NCBI GenBank assembly: GCA_023384675.1
Contig: JAHDVK010000028.1
Span: forward strand, 1-64,000
Reading direction: 5' to 3'
Length of the DNA stretch: 64,000 nt
From: Bryobacteraceae bacterium
Lineage (GTDB): Bacteria > Acidobacteriota > Terriglobia > Bryobacterales > Bryobacteraceae
A program made the translations under genes and the position numbers. The number at the start of each line of letters is the position of its first letter. Positions within the stretch are counted from its first letter, which is position 1. This document shows, in pieces, positions 28,103-41,300 of this stretch. The notes under the pieces are model-generated. The model saw only the letters and a program-made list of their open reading frames with translations, did no database searches and was not told where the DNA came from.

Positions 28103-29613
28103 CGCGGATCGCGCTGCAGTTCCGGCGGAAATCCGGCGCCCTTCGAACGGCCGCGGTGACGCAGGTTGCTGGTGCCGCCCCGGTCGGGGTAGATGGGCAT
28201 CTGCATTCCGCCGGTCTCTTCCAGCACCTGGAACAGCCGGGCGCGCATCTGCTCGGCGATGGGCCGGTGCTTTTCGCTGAAGATCAGATTGCGGGATTCA
28301 AGCGGGTCGTCCGCGAGGTCGTACAGCTCATCGACATCCCAGATGCCGTGGACGCGGATGAACTTGTAGCGGTCGCCGCGCAGGGCGTGAATAGTGGGGG
28401 TGTGCGGATAGTTGCGCTCCCAATAGTATTCGTACAGAAGCTCCTTGCGCCATTCGGCGGAGCGTCCCTGCGCGAGCGGCAGAAAGCTGGCGCCATCGCC
28501 GCCCGCCGGAGCATTGAGCCCGGCCGCCGCCATCACCGAAGGCATGACGTCGAGGTTGGCGACCACCTGATTCACGGTACGGCCGCCGCCGCCGAACAAT
28601 TCGGGACACCGCGCCAGCATCGGCACCCGCATCGACTCTTCGTAAGCGGTGCGCTTGTCGATCAGCCCATGTTCGCCGAATGCGAAGCCATTGTCGCCCA
28701 TGTAGATGATCAGCGTGGAGTCGAGTTCGCCGCGCTTCTGCAGCGCATCCATGACGCGGCCGAGCGAATCGTCCACCGCGCACAGCGATTCGGCGTAGCG
28801 CTGGTAATACTCCGCGACATCGAGGTCGGAGTGATACGGAAATTCCACGCCATGCCAGGAATTCCGCTGATTGTGAACCCACATCGGGCGCCCCTGCGCC
28901 ATTTCTCCGGTCGCGGCCATGGTGGCGGGAAACTTGAATTGCTTTCCGTTGTATTTCCCTTTATGCCGCTCGGCGGGCACGAAATCGGCGTGCACAGCTT
29001 TATGCGAAAGGTAGAGAAAATACGGCTGCTCTTTGGGATGCCCGCCTAGCCAGTCGAGGGCGTAATCCGTGAGTTCGTCGGTGATGTAGCCCTTCTGCGG
29101 AACGCGCTTCCCGTTCACGTTCAGGCCATTTTTCGAGGGCAGATAGGTGCCCTGGCCGCGGAAGCTCACCCAGTGGTGGAATCCCGGCTGGGGCGCGTCG
29201 TCCTCGTGGCCCATGTGCCATTTGCCGACGAATGCCGTGCGGTAGCCCGCCTGCTGCAAGTGTTGCGGGAAAAAGGTTGTGCCGGGGGGAATGGGCGTAT
29301 TGTTATCGACGATTCTATGATTGTGCGCGTACTTCCCGGTAAGAATTGTGGCGCGGCTCGGGCTGCAAAGCGAAGTGGTGACAAACGCGTTTTTGAAATA
29401 CACGCCTTCGCGCGCCATGCGGTCCATCTGCGGCGTTTCCAGCCATTCCTGGCCCTTGAGGAAACCCATCGCGTCGTAGCGGTGGTCGTCGGTGAGAACA
29501 AAAATCACGTTGCGCGGTTTTTCGCCAGTCTTGCGGAGAGGCGTCTGGGCCCTTTGCGCGAGCGCCGACGCGGCACCGCCGAGAAGCCCGCCGAGGGCGT
29601 GTCTTCGGTTCAT
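28093..29613 (-). CDS. Exported sulfatase (type I, formylglycine-dependent)
   Basis: This 506-residue sulfatase has a short N-terminal export signal with paired arginines (NRRHALGGLLGG, possibly Tat). The metal-binding VLTDDHR is at 39-45, the formylglycine motif CSPSR at 83-87 with Cys83 to be oxidised, GKYAHNH follows, and the second metal motif is YMGDNGFAFGEHG. The overall pattern is close to N-acetylglucosamine-6-sulfatases and heparan/mucin sulfatases of soil bacteria, so sulfated glycan use is likely (inference). Activity needs a formylglycine-generating enzyme encoded elsewhere. Its 3' end overlaps the preceding plus-strand gene by 10 bp. Confidence 0.9.
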   Translation of the reverse strand: MNRRHALGGLLGGAASALAQRAQTPLRKTGEKPRNVIFVLTDDHRYDAMGFLKGQEWLETPQMDRMAREGVYFKNAFVTTSLCSPSRATILTGKYAHNHRIVDNNTPIPPGTTFFPQHLQQAGYRTAFVGKWHMGHEDDAPQPGFHHWVSFRGQGTYLPSKNGLNVNGKRVPQKGYITDELTDYALDWLGGHPKEQPYFLYLSHKAVHADFVPAERHKGKYNGKQFKFPATMAATGEMAQGRPMWVHNQRNSWHGVEFPYHSDLDVAEYYQRYAESLCAVDDSLGRVMDALQKRGELDSTLIIYMGDNGFAFGEHGLIDKRTAYEESMRVPMLARCPELFGGGGRTVNQVVANLDVMPSVMAAAGLNAPAGGDGASFLPLAQGRSAEWRKELLYEYYWERNYPHTPTIHALRGDRYKFIRVHGIWDVDELYDLADDPLESRNLIFSEKHRPIAEQMRARLFQVLEETGGMQMPIYPDRGGTSNLRHRGRSKGAGFPPELQRDPRQR

Positions 29614-29628
29614 GATGCGGTCATCTTA

Positions 29629-30897
29629 TCAGGCCGCAAAGAACTCGGCGATAGCGCTGGCCGTCGTGTCCACGGCCTCTTCGTCATGCGCGGCTGACAA
29701 AAACGCCGCCTCATATTGCGAGGGCGGGAAGTAAATGCCGCGCTCGAGCAGATGACGGTGGAAAGCCTTGAAGCCCTCCGTGTCGCATCGCTTCGCGTCA
29801 TCCCAGGAGTTCACCGGTCCAGGGTGGAAGAAGTACGTGAACATGGAACCCACGCGATTGATCGTGACGCCTTCCACGCCCCCGCCCGCGGCGCAGATGC
29901 GAGCGGCGGCTTCGTCCAGTTGATTGTAGATTTCCGGATGCGCCTTCAGATGGCGCACCATGGCGAGGCCCGCGCTCACGGCCAGCGGGTTGCCTGACAG
30001 CGTACCGGCCTGATACACGTTGCCCACCGGCGCGACCCGGCTCATGATGTCCGCGCGTCCGCCGTAGGCGCCGATCGGCAATCCGCCGCCGATCACTTTG
30101 CCGAACGTGGTCATGTCGGGACGGATGTTGAACAGTTCCTGAGCGCCGCCCAGCGCCAACCGGAAGCCGGTCATCACCTCATCAAAGATGAGCACTGCGC
30201 CGTGTTTTTCGGTGAGCAAGCGCAGCGCGGTGAGGAACTCGCGGGTGGGAATCACGCAGCCCATGTTGCCAACCACGGGTTCCAGGATCACGGCGGCAAT
30301 TTGATCGCCGCGCTCGCGGAATGCGGCTTCCAGCGCTTCCACCGAATTGTAGGGCAGCGCGAGCGTGGTGTTGGCAAAGCCCGGCGGTACGCCCGCCGTA
30401 TCCGCGATGCCGAGCGTGGCCATGCCGCTGCCCGCTTTCACGAGCAGCGAATCCACATGCCCGTGGTAGCAACCCTCGAACTTGATGGTGAGCTCGCGTC
30501 CGGTAAACCCGCGGGCGACGCGCAGCGCGCTCATCGTCGCCTCGGTGCCTGAATTCACCAGCCGGACCATCTCACAAGACGGCGCGGCGGCGCGGATCTC
30601 CTCCGCGAGTTCAATCTCGCGTTCAGTGGGCGCGCCAAAACTCGTGCCCACCTCGAGCACTTCGCGGATCGCCTCCAGCACAGGCGGAAATCGGTGGCCG
30701 AGAATCAGCGGACCCCACGAGCAGATGTAATCGATATAGGCATTGCCGTCCACGTCATACAGGCGGCAGCCGTCGCCGCGCTCGATGAACGGCGGCGTTC
30801 CGCCGACGCTGCGGAACGCGCGCACGGGCGAGTTCACGCCGCCGGGGATGATCTGCTGGGCGCGCGCTAGCAGCGCCGCGCTCTTGTCGAGCGTCAT
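29629..30897 (-). CDS. hemL: Glutamate-1-semialdehyde 2,1-aminomutase
   Basis: This PLP enzyme makes 5-aminolevulinate in the C5 route of tetrapyrrole synthesis. The 422-residue product has the family's full length, with [15 protein letters not shown] (19-33), [15 protein letters not shown] (about 117-131), FDEVMTGFR (about 240) and the PLP lysine in [14 protein letters not shown] (about 262-275). Its start overlaps the upstream flavoprotein gene by four bases (ATGA at 30894-30897), so the two are translationally coupled. Confidence 0.97.
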   Translation of the reverse strand: MTLDKSAALLARAQQIIPGGVNSPVRAFRSVGGTPPFIERGDGCRLYDVDGNAYIDYICSWGPLILGHRFPPVLEAIREVLEVGTSFGAPTEREIELAEEIRAAAPSCEMVRLVNSGTEATMSALRVARGFTGRELTIKFEGCYHGHVDSLLVKAGSGMATLGIADTAGVPPGFANTTLALPYNSVEALEAAFRERGDQIAAVILEPVVGNMGCVIPTREFLTALRLLTEKHGAVLIFDEVMTGFRLALGGAQELFNIRPDMTTFGKVIGGGLPIGAYGGRADIMSRVAPVGNVYQAGTLSGNPLAVSAGLAMVRHLKAHPEIYNQLDEAAARICAAGGGVEGVTINRVGSMFTYFFHPGPVNSWDDAKRCDTEGFKAFHRHLLERGIYFPPSQYEAAFLSAAHDEEAVDTTASAIAEFFAA

Positions 30898-32075
30898 GCT
30901 TCACCTTCCTTCACGACCCGCCTGCTGAGGATTGCGCCCATGACCGCTTCAAGCATGGTGCCGTTGAGGCTGTTCAGCAGGCGGCTTTTCAAAGCCAGAT
31001 AATTCTGCGTACCGGCGAAGAGATCCTGCACGATCGCCGTCATGCTGGGGCTGCGGCGCATGAACTCGATCATGCGGCCCGGCACCGAAGACATCAGCAC
31101 TTGCTGCAGGAAGAACCGCTTGGCCAGGCCCGCGGCGAAGGCGAGGTCCTCGATGAAGTCCTGGTGGAGCAGCGAACGGTAAACGGCGTGTTTGGCCGAG
31201 GGCGCGTGCGCCTCGTCGAGCAGGGTCTGCGCGGCAAGGTCGCCGGAACGGACCGCGTAGTAGATGCCTTCTCCCGTGACGGGGTCCACGAGGCCCGCCG
31301 CGTCGCCGACCGCCGCCCAGCCCTCGCCCGAAACGCGGTTGGAGCGCCAGGACGGGCGTTCCAGCGCCGGGATCATGTGTCCATAGAAGACGGCGTCGCG
31401 CCGGGAAATGCCGCGCTCGTCCATCCAATCCTCCAGGCGCTGCCTCATCGCGGCCGAGGCCTGATTCTTGCCGCAGATGCCCGCGGAGAGATGTCCGCAT
31501 CGCGGAAACACCCAAATATAGCCCTCAAAACCGGGAAAAAACTGGATTTCAACGTGGTTTTGCTCCACCGGAACGTAGTAGCCAAGAGCACACATCGAAT
31601 CCCGCGCGGTGTACTGCGTGCCCACCTCGCGCAGCGAATTGCGCGCGCCGGTGGCCACGATCAGGTAGTCGGCTTCGATCGCGCCGCAACGGGTCCGCAC
31701 ACGCCAACCCCCGTTGCGGCGCTCGAGGCTCAGGGCGCGCTCTTTCTCGATGCGCGCGCCCATGCGGGCCGCGCGTTCGAGCAGCATGCCGTTCAGGTCC
31801 TTGCGGGCGTAAATCAACAGGGGTTCGGTCAGCTCCAGAGTCGCCGTACCTGCCCTGGTCTCGGTCAGCAGCGTGCGGCGAATCACCTTGCGCGGAGCAT
31901 CGTTGTCGATCAGAAACGGATACTGCGAATAGGCCTTCCAGGTGATGCCGCCGCCGCAGGGCTTCTCCCAGGCGAGTTTTTCATCGAGCAGGATCGTGTC
32001 GAGGCCGGCTTCAGCCAGCCGCGCGGCGGCCACCGAACCGGCGGGGCCTCCGCCGAGTACGGCGACCCGCTTCAC
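30894..32075 (-). CDS. Geranylgeranyl-reductase-family FAD oxidoreductase
   Basis: The 393-residue flavoprotein shows the N-terminal FAD motif [14 protein letters not shown] (8-21), the family-typical EKPCGGGI (about 37-44) and the second FAD motif [19 protein letters not shown] (about 255-275). Relatives reduce prenyl chains of lipids, quinones or chlorophylls, and others are general monooxygenase-like enzymes. The coupling to hemL downstream and to a small lipoprotein gene upstream (four-base overlaps on both sides) is striking. Possible roles are menaquinone side-chain or polyprenyl saturation, or a tetrapyrrole-linked step. I cannot choose between them. Confidence 0.85.
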   Translation of the reverse strand: MKRVAVLGGGPAGSVAAARLAEAGLDTILLDEKLAWEKPCGGGITWKAYSQYPFLIDNDAPRKVIRRTLLTETRAGTATLELTEPLLIYARKDLNGMLLERAARMGARIEKERALSLERRNGGWRVRTRCGAIEADYLIVATGARNSLREVGTQYTARDSMCALGYYVPVEQNHVEIQFFPGFEGYIWVFPRCGHLSAGICGKNQASAAMRQRLEDWMDERGISRRDAVFYGHMIPALERPSWRSNRVSGEGWAAVGDAAGLVDPVTGEGIYYAVRSGDLAAQTLLDEAHAPSAKHAVYRSLLHQDFIEDLAFAAGLAKRFFLQQVLMSSVPGRMIEFMRRSPSMTAIVQDLFAGTQNYLALKSRLLNSLNGTMLEAVMGAILSRRVVKEGEA

Positions 32076-32470
32076 TTCTCCTGGCCGGGTGTGCGGCCTG
32101 GGTTGGTAGGCGGGTGATCCGGGGGCAACTGCATTCCTTCGGTGGAGGGGGGCATCGTGGCGTGACCCTCACCGCCTTCGGTCTTGCCCTTCACCACCCA
32201 TTCGTTGCCTTTGCGCTCGAGCGTGTAGCGCATCGCCATGCCCTGGTCGGCAGGCATGTCCTTCGGCTTGAAACTGATGAGCGCGTCGGCTTCGTTGTCG
32301 CGGAAAGTCACCGACTGCACCTCGATCTGCATCGAGGCCAGCGAAAGGCTGGAATTCCGGGAGAGATGGTCGATCACACCCTGGCGCACCGCCTCATTCG
32401 TCTGGACATTCTTCGCACACGCGAACAGGCCTAGCAGCGATACTGCAAGAAACAAACGGCTGGTTTTCAC
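32072..32470 (-). CDS. Small putative lipoprotein
   Basis: The 132-residue product begins with a lipoprotein signal (KTSRLFLAVSLLGLFAC; lipobox LFAC, Cys18) from a GTG start at 32470. The longer open frame upstream adds 67 residues with no signal and is rejected. The mature part has an alpha/beta pattern (LSLASMQIEVQSVTF, MRYTLERKGNEWVVKG) and a proline-rich, disordered C-terminal tail. No family is recognised with certainty. Its stop overlaps the start of the downstream flavoprotein gene (ATGA at 32072-32075). Confidence 0.72.
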   Translation of the reverse strand: MKTSRLFLAVSLLGLFACAKNVQTNEAVRQGVIDHLSRNSSLSLASMQIEVQSVTFRDNEADALISFKPKDMPADQGMAMRYTLERKGNEWVVKGKTEGGEGHATMPPSTEGMQLPPDHPPTNPGRTPGQEK

Positions 32471-32539
32471 ATTCCGATTATAGCCGCCGGGCAACCTATT
32501 TGTGCCCTCAGATGTCACACTAGAAAGAGACCAAACCGA

Positions 32540-33238
32540 ATGAACGGGCAGTCGAGACTTCGCTACATTCACATCGCTCTCGCCGTAGTGGTGATCGCGC
32601 TGTTCCTGCGTTTGCTGCCGCAGATGCCCTGGAACCAGCCCGCCGGGCCTTCGCCCGAGCCGGTCGAACACCAGGAGGCGTTCGATTGGGTGGATCCCGC
32701 CAAGGGGCTGAAGATCATCATGTTCTATGCGACACCCGCCGTCATCGAGCGCGGCGAGACGGCGATCCTCTGCTACGGTGTGGCCAATGCGGATCGCGTT
32801 GCGCTCGACCCGCCGGCTGCTCCGCTCTCCCCTTCGCTCAACCGCTGCATCGAAGTGAAGCCTACGGCGACCACCACGTACACGCTGACCGCCGAAAACG
32901 ATCGCGGCGAGAATCAGTCGCAGGGATTGGAACTGACGGTCACCGGCACACGTTCCGCGCAGCCTTCACCCGCCGCTTCGCCCGAGCCTTCCGCCGCCCC
33001 CAGCATCGCCTACTTCCGCCTGGACGAGACGAAGCGTGAAGGCGATATCACATTCCACACGCTTTGTTTCCGCGTGTGGAACGCCGAACAGGTGGAAGTG
33101 CAGCCCGCCGCGTTCCCGGCCTCGAAGGTCTTTCAGGGCTGCTTTGCGGTTGCCCCACGGCGTGAAACCACCTACACGCTGACCGCCCGCGGCAAGGACG
33201 GCGCCGAGGTCACCAAGCAACTCACGCTGGCGCCCTAA
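32540..33238 (+). CDS. Membrane-anchored protein with two Ig-like/beta-sandwich modules
   Basis: The 232-residue product has an N-terminal membrane anchor (about 9-31) and a linker. Two similar modules follow: one at about 57-138, with a LCYGV...NRCIEVKPTATTTYTLTA pattern, and one at about 160-232, with LCFRVWNAE...GCFAVAPRRETTYTLTA. Each module has two cysteines and ends in a TTYTLTA-type strand. A Pro/Ser/Ala-rich spacer separates them. Such modules are common in acidobacterial surface proteins. I predict a periplasmic or surface binding role but cannot name a ligand. It is divergent from the lipoprotein gene across 69 bp. Confidence 0.72.
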   Translation: MNGQSRLRYIHIALAVVVIALFLRLLPQMPWNQPAGPSPEPVEHQEAFDWVDPAKGLKIIMFYATPAVIERGETAILCYGVANADRVALDPPAAPLSPSLNRCIEVKPTATTTYTLTAENDRGENQSQGLELTVTGTRSAQPSPAASPEPSAAPSIAYFRLDETKREGDITFHTLCFRVWNAEQVEVQPAAFPASKVFQGCFAVAPRRETTYTLTARGKDGAEVTKQLTLAP

Positions 33239-33243
33239 CCTCC

Positions 33244-34191
33244 TTACCCGGCCGCAGCGAGAAATCGCTCCGGCAGCAGCAGCCGCAGCTTCGCCCCGCC
33301 CACGCCGACTCGCACCGGAGCCAGCCCGGCGTATTCGCCGTCCAACTGCACATCGACGGGACGCCCGTTCAGCGGCACAAGTTCCGCTTCCCGACCGTGC
33401 AGGACATGCACGCCGCCCATGCCGGCAAGCCGGTTGATCAGCACGCCGGCGAAGTATTTCAGATAGCGGAAGGTGCTTTCGCCTTCAAACAGCACCACGC
33501 CCAAGTCGTCGCGCAACAATCCCGCATGGCGGGCGATTTCCAGGTCGCCGCCATAGTTCTTCACCCGGCTGAACAGCGCGTAGCTGGCACGGTACTCGCG
33601 GCCGTCCAGCCGCACGGCGAACTCGGGCAGCCGCTGCCCCACCGTGCCGAAACCCGCCACCCAGTAGCTTAGCTTACCGAGGCGGCGCTTCACGCCCGGT
33701 TTCACCTGGCGGACAATGCGGGCATCCAGACCCACGCCCGCCATCGCCACGAACCAGCGCGGCGGCTCATCGCCCGCGCTCAGGCTCCCCAGCGCGACCT
33801 CCGCCGGACGCCAAGCCGGCAACTCGCGCGCGGCGCGGAGCGGTCTGCCGCCGATACCGGTCTCCATCGCGAGCACGTTCGCGGTGCCGCACGGCAGAAT
33901 CGCGAGCGTGGCTTCAGTCCCCACCAGGCCCTGCACGGCTTCGTTGATGGTCCCATCCCCGCCGAGCACCACCACGAGATCCGTGCCGCCGGAAACGGCG
34001 CTCGCCGCCAGCGAACCGGCGCTGCCTGGACCCGTGGTCGCAAGGATCTCCCACCCCGCGGCGGCCGGCTCGATCAGCTTTTGCGCCGCGGCCAACAGAT
34101 GAGGTTGATTGCGAATCCGGCCCGCGTACGGGTTATGGATCAGGCAGGCTTTGCGATACTGGGCGATACGGGCGAACCCCCAAGTTAACAT
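33244..34191 (-). CDS. Diacylglycerol kinase / YegS-family lipid kinase
   Basis: The 315-residue product belongs to the DagK_cat superfamily. The start ACLIHNPYAGRI (about 14-25), the ATP-binding GGDGTINEAVQGL (about 75-87) and LPCGTANVLAMETG (about 98-111) are all present, as is the C-terminal beta domain ending in LPERFLAAAG. Members phosphorylate diacylglycerol or undecaprenol-like lipids, or act on sphingoid bases. The ATG at 34191 is chosen because a longer in-frame start adds a segment overlapping the ligA leader; no strong SD is visible. It is divergent from ligA with almost no gap. Confidence 0.85.
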   Translation of the reverse strand: MLTWGFARIAQYRKACLIHNPYAGRIRNQPHLLAAAQKLIEPAAAGWEILATTGPGSAGSLAASAVSGGTDLVVVLGGDGTINEAVQGLVGTEATLAILPCGTANVLAMETGIGGRPLRAARELPAWRPAEVALGSLSAGDEPPRWFVAMAGVGLDARIVRQVKPGVKRRLGKLSYWVAGFGTVGQRLPEFAVRLDGREYRASYALFSRVKNYGGDLEIARHAGLLRDDLGVVLFEGESTFRYLKYFAGVLINRLAGMGGVHVLHGREAELVPLNGRPVDVQLDGEYAGLAPVRVGVGGAKLRLLLPERFLAAAG

Positions 34192-34196
34192 TATAG

Positions 34197-36835
<2,639 letters not shown>

Positions 36836-36843
36836 GGGCAATC

Positions 36844-38292
36844 ATGGCTACCCCGAACCGGCTTTCGCGCCGCTCCTTCCTGTTCTCCGCCGCCGCCGCC
36901 ACGCTCGCCTGCGGCGCGCCCAATCTCTCGCGCACGAACCCGAACGATGTCCGGATCGAGGGCGTAGATATCGAAGAGGAGTTCTATCTCTACCGCTCGC
37001 CGATCAAATTCGGCGGCACCGAGGTGGACCGCGTCACGCTGCTGAACGTGCGCGTGCGCATCCGCAACCGCGGGGGGCAGACCGCCGAGGGCTTCGGCTC
37101 GATGCCGCTCGGCAACGTCTGGAGTTTCCCCTCGCGCGTGATGAAGTACGAAGAGACGCTCGCCGCCATGCAGGGCCTGTCGAAGCGGCTCGAAAAGATC
37201 ATGGCCGCCTACACGGACTTCGGCCATCCCGTCGAGATCAATCACCACCTCGAGCCCGCCTGGCTCGCCGCCGCGGACGAGGTGAGCCAGCAGATGAAGC
37301 TGGCCGAGCCGATCCCGAAGCTCTGCACGCTGACCACGGCCAGCCCCTTCGATGCCGCCCTGCATGACGCCTACGGCAAGCTCTACAACCGCAGCACGTA
37401 CCACTGCTACACGCAGGAATTTCTGAAAGAGGACCTGAGCCGGTATTTGGGGGCGGAGTACAAGGGGCTGTACCTCGATCAGTATGTCTCGAAGGAACCG
37501 AAGCCGCGGATGCCCTTGTATCATCTGGTGGGCGCGGTGGACCCCATTACGGCCAAAGACATCGCGGTGAAGCTCGACGACGGCATGCCGCAAGCCTTGC
37601 CCGATTGGATCGAATACAACGGGCTGACGAACATCAAGATCAAACTCAACGGCGAAGACCTGAACTGGGACCGCGACCGCGTGCTGGCGGTGGAGCGCGC
37701 CTCGGCCGAGGCAATGAAGAAGCGGGGCACATCGGAATGGCACTATTCGCTCGACTTCAACGAAAAATGCCCGAACGTGGATTACCTGCTCGATATGCTC
37801 CGGCAGGTACAGAAGCGCTCACCGGCAGGCTTCGAGCGGATCCAGTACATTGAACAGCCGACCAAGCGCGACCTGAAGGCGGACAAGGCGAACGTGATGC
37901 ATGAAGCCGCGAAGCTGCGCCCGGTGGTGATCGACGAATCGCTGGTGGACCTGGAATCGTTGATGCTGGCCCGGGAGATGGGCTACAGCGGCGCGGCGCT
38001 CAAGGCGTGCAAGGGCCAGGCGCAGGCGCTGCTGATGGCCGCCGCTGCGCAGAAGCACAAGATGTTCCTGTGCGTGCAGGACCTGACGTGTCCGGGGGCT
38101 TCGCTGATCCATTCGGCGGGGCTGGCGGCGCACGTGCCAGGCGTGGCGGCGATCGAAGCCAACGCGCGGCAGTACGTCCCCGCCGCCAACGCCGGTTGGG
38201 AGAAAACGCACCCGGGCATCTTCGTCATCAAGGACGGCTATATGCAGACGGGCGAACTGACCGGCGTGGGCCTGAGCGCGAAGCCGGCATAG
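36844..38292 (+). CDS. Exported enolase-superfamily enzyme (mandelate racemase/muconate lactonizing-like)
   Basis: The 482-residue product has a Tat-like signal (SRRSFLFSAAAA, 8-19) and a possible lipobox Cys at 23 (TLAC). It keeps the enolase-superfamily catalytic layout: NIKIKL (KxK, near 264), LDFNEKC (metal Asp, near 303), YIEQP (metal Glu, near 339), IDESL (near 365) and ALKACKG (terminal Lys, near 387). It probably abstracts an alpha-proton from a sugar acid or dipeptide. Export is unusual for the superfamily. The start is 8 bp after the DedA-like gene, so cotranscription is likely. The substrate is unknown. Confidence 0.83.
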   Translation: MATPNRLSRRSFLFSAAAATLACGAPNLSRTNPNDVRIEGVDIEEEFYLYRSPIKFGGTEVDRVTLLNVRVRIRNRGGQTAEGFGSMPLGNVWSFPSRVMKYEETLAAMQGLSKRLEKIMAAYTDFGHPVEINHHLEPAWLAAADEVSQQMKLAEPIPKLCTLTTASPFDAALHDAYGKLYNRSTYHCYTQEFLKEDLSRYLGAEYKGLYLDQYVSKEPKPRMPLYHLVGAVDPITAKDIAVKLDDGMPQALPDWIEYNGLTNIKIKLNGEDLNWDRDRVLAVERASAEAMKKRGTSEWHYSLDFNEKCPNVDYLLDMLRQVQKRSPAGFERIQYIEQPTKRDLKADKANVMHEAAKLRPVVIDESLVDLESLMLAREMGYSGAALKACKGQAQALLMAAAAQKHKMFLCVQDLTCPGASLIHSAGLAAHVPGVAAIEANARQYVPAANAGWEKTHPGIFVIKDGYMQTGELTGVGLSAKPA

Positions 38293-38311
38293 AGAACTGA
38301 ATTCGTCCTGC

Positions 38312-41300
38312 TCATCTTCCGGCGGCGGCGCGCCGCAAATACACGTTCAGCTTCACCGCTTCGTCGAAGTCGCGCTGCGCGCCGTCTGAATCGCTGAGGC
38401 CAAGCCGGCCAAGACCGCGGACGTGATAGGCCTCGGCCCGGCGCATCTGCGGCGATTGCCGGTCGCCGAACTTTGCGAAGAAATCCTCGCCCGAGCCGCG
38501 CTTCAGGGCTTCGTCGCCCGCTTCCACCAAGGCCTGGAAGATCTTGCGGGCCCGCTCGGGGTTGTTCAACTTCTCAAGCGAGCGGCCCTGGAAGTAAAGC
38601 AGCACCGCGCCGCTGCCGACCCCTGGCCGGGGATTGTCCTCGGTGCCCAGCAGTTCCGCGGCGGACTCGCGCCACGCGCGGCGGGCGTTCTCGGGCTGGC
38701 GCAGCGCCTCATATGCCAGGCCAGCGTAATACAGCGTTTCGGGCGCACGCGAACCACGGTAAGCGCGCGTGGCCTCGAGGTTCGCCGGATAATCGATGGC
38801 CCGCTCGAAATCGGCGAGCGCACCCTTGTAGTCGCGCGCCGCCAGCCGCTGGCGGCCTCGTTCGACATGGGCGTCGGTCCACGAATCATGGCCATTGAAG
38901 CGCACCCCACCCTCCCACAGATGGAAGTGGCGTTTTTCCATCAGGCCGATGGCCTCGTCGAGTTGGCCCGCCTGAACGAGCAGCCCCGCATACCGCGCCA
39001 TCGCATCGTCGCGCTTCGCCACAGTCTCGGGATGCTTGCGGAACAGCCCGAGCCTCTCCTCCACCGGCCGCTGCGCCCATTCCTTCAACAGATCGATCTC
39101 GAAGAAGTAGAGCGCGTCGCCGGAGTTGAGCCTAATCGCCTTCTCCAGCGCGGCGATGGCTTCGGGCACACGGTTCTCGAGCGCGTGGCCAACGGCAAGA
39201 TTGCGATGGACGATCGCGAGCGAGGGATCCAGTCCGGCGGCGCGCTCAAACAGCTTCATCGCCTCCTCGCGCTGCCGGTCAAAGAGAAAAAGGCCCAGAG
39301 AGTAGGGCGGGCGCGGGTCCTCGGGCCGCAACTTCATGGCTTCGCGCAGCACTTCGATCGACTCGAACTGGAACGGGAACACCCGCGTCAGCGGCATCTT
39401 TGACGCCCGCTCGAAGTGAGCCTTGGCCGTCGCTTCCTGGCCGTTCTTCAATGCCAGCCAGCCGCGGTAATATGCCACCATCGGCGACTGCACGGGCATC
39501 TGGTCGAGCAGCAGCTCAGCCTCGCGGTATAGCCCGCCGTTCAGGCAACTGGCGACCGTCTCCAGCCCTTCGTCAGGAAATTCAGTGAAGATCGAAACCA
39601 GTTCCCGCGCATTGCGGAAGCCCCGCGGATCCAGCGGATCAATCGCCCCAAGCTGCCGCCGCACCTCCGAGGCCTCGCCGCCGCGCCCTTCGCGCAGCAG
39701 CAGAATGCCCTTCAGGAACAGCGCCCGCGTATTCCAGGCGTTGGTGACCAGCGCGCGATCCGCCAGCGCGAGCGCGTCCGCCAACCGGCCCTGCCGGCCC
39801 GCGATTTCGGCTAGATGAAAGTACGCGGGCGACTGCCAAGCGTAAGTCCAGACGGCCCGCTGCAGGATGGTTTCGGCCTCCTCCAACTTGCCCTGGAATT
39901 TGAGCGCCAGGCCCAGATAATAGAGCGCCTCGCCATCCTTCGCGCGCGTGTGATTGTGTTCCACACGCGCTACCGCCGCGCGCAGGTGCCGCTCCGCATC
40001 GGCGTAGCGCGCCTTCTTCAGCAGCCGCAGCCCGAGCGCCGTGTTGGCGCGCGCATCGCCAGCGTCGCGCTTCAGCGCCTCCTCGTAATACGGCTCCGGC
40101 TCGCGCGCCGGGTTATGCAATTGTTCGAGCCGCTGACCCGCCAGCAGCAATTCCTCGGTGGTCTTGATTGACTCCGGCGCGCCGGGCGGCACCACGGCGG
40201 GCGGCATGGGCTCCGCGGGCGCCTTTTCCGGCTGATAGGCCGCCAACTCGCGCGAACTTTGCAGCAATGCCACGCGCACATCCATCGCATTCACGCCGGC
40301 GGGCAGCGGCATCGTGTGAACCAGCGGCGCGGCCGGGTCCAGGTCCTTCGTCTCGGACCAGATCTCCTTGCCCGCCGCCGTCAGCACGGCGCGCGCGCCC
40401 GCCTTCGGCGAGGTGACATAGAAACCCGCGTGAATGCGCCCGTCCTTCACATCCAGGTTGACCGCCGCCTCCACCGTGGCGTGCTTCACGCCGCCGATGC
40501 CGCGGAACGGATACCAGTACTGCTTCACGGTCTTTGTCTCGTAGGGCATCATCCACGAGTAATCGGGCTGATTGTCGCTCCAGGCGCCCACCATCAGTTC
40601 GAGATACGGCCCGTCGGTATCGCTCAGAATGTTGTCCCACATGCGCCCGGAAGGGCCCGTGCCCCAGGCGAAAAACTTCTTGCCGGGCGCCTGATGGCGG
40701 TCCGCCACGTGCATCGTGCCCGCCTGCTTGCCGTGGTCGTATCCGGCCAGGAAGTCGTCGCTGTCGTTCCAGGCGAACATCGACACCGAACTCGGATGGT
40801 TCTTCCACATCGTGAGATCCACACCCTTCGTGTAGTCGATGCCGTTGTAGATCCGCCGTCCGATGGGCCATTCGATGAACTCGCGCTTGGCGTGCTGCGT
40901 AGCCCACTGCGTCCGCGGCGGGAACAGGATCTGGTAGTCGTCGTTCGTGTGTACGGCCACGTTGGCAAAATAGAGCAGCGAATTCGCGAACGGCGACGTG
41001 TTCAGCGCCGTCACCTGCGCTTCCAGCACGCTCGACCGCGGGCGCAGCGTCAGCCCCACAGCCCAGCGCATCCGGTCGCGCAACTCCATCTCGCCAATCC
41101 AGATCGTGCGCGCGCCATCGGCCTGCTCTTCGGTCTTCACGCGCACCGGCAGCAGGCTGGAAGCGCGATGGTGATGCGGAATGTTCCACTCCACGCCGCC
41201 CGAAATCCAGGCGCCGATCATGCCGATCAGCGCGGGCTTGATCACGCTCTGCTTGTAGAAGAAGTCGTATCCGTTCGTCTTGTCCTTCGCTTCGAAGATG

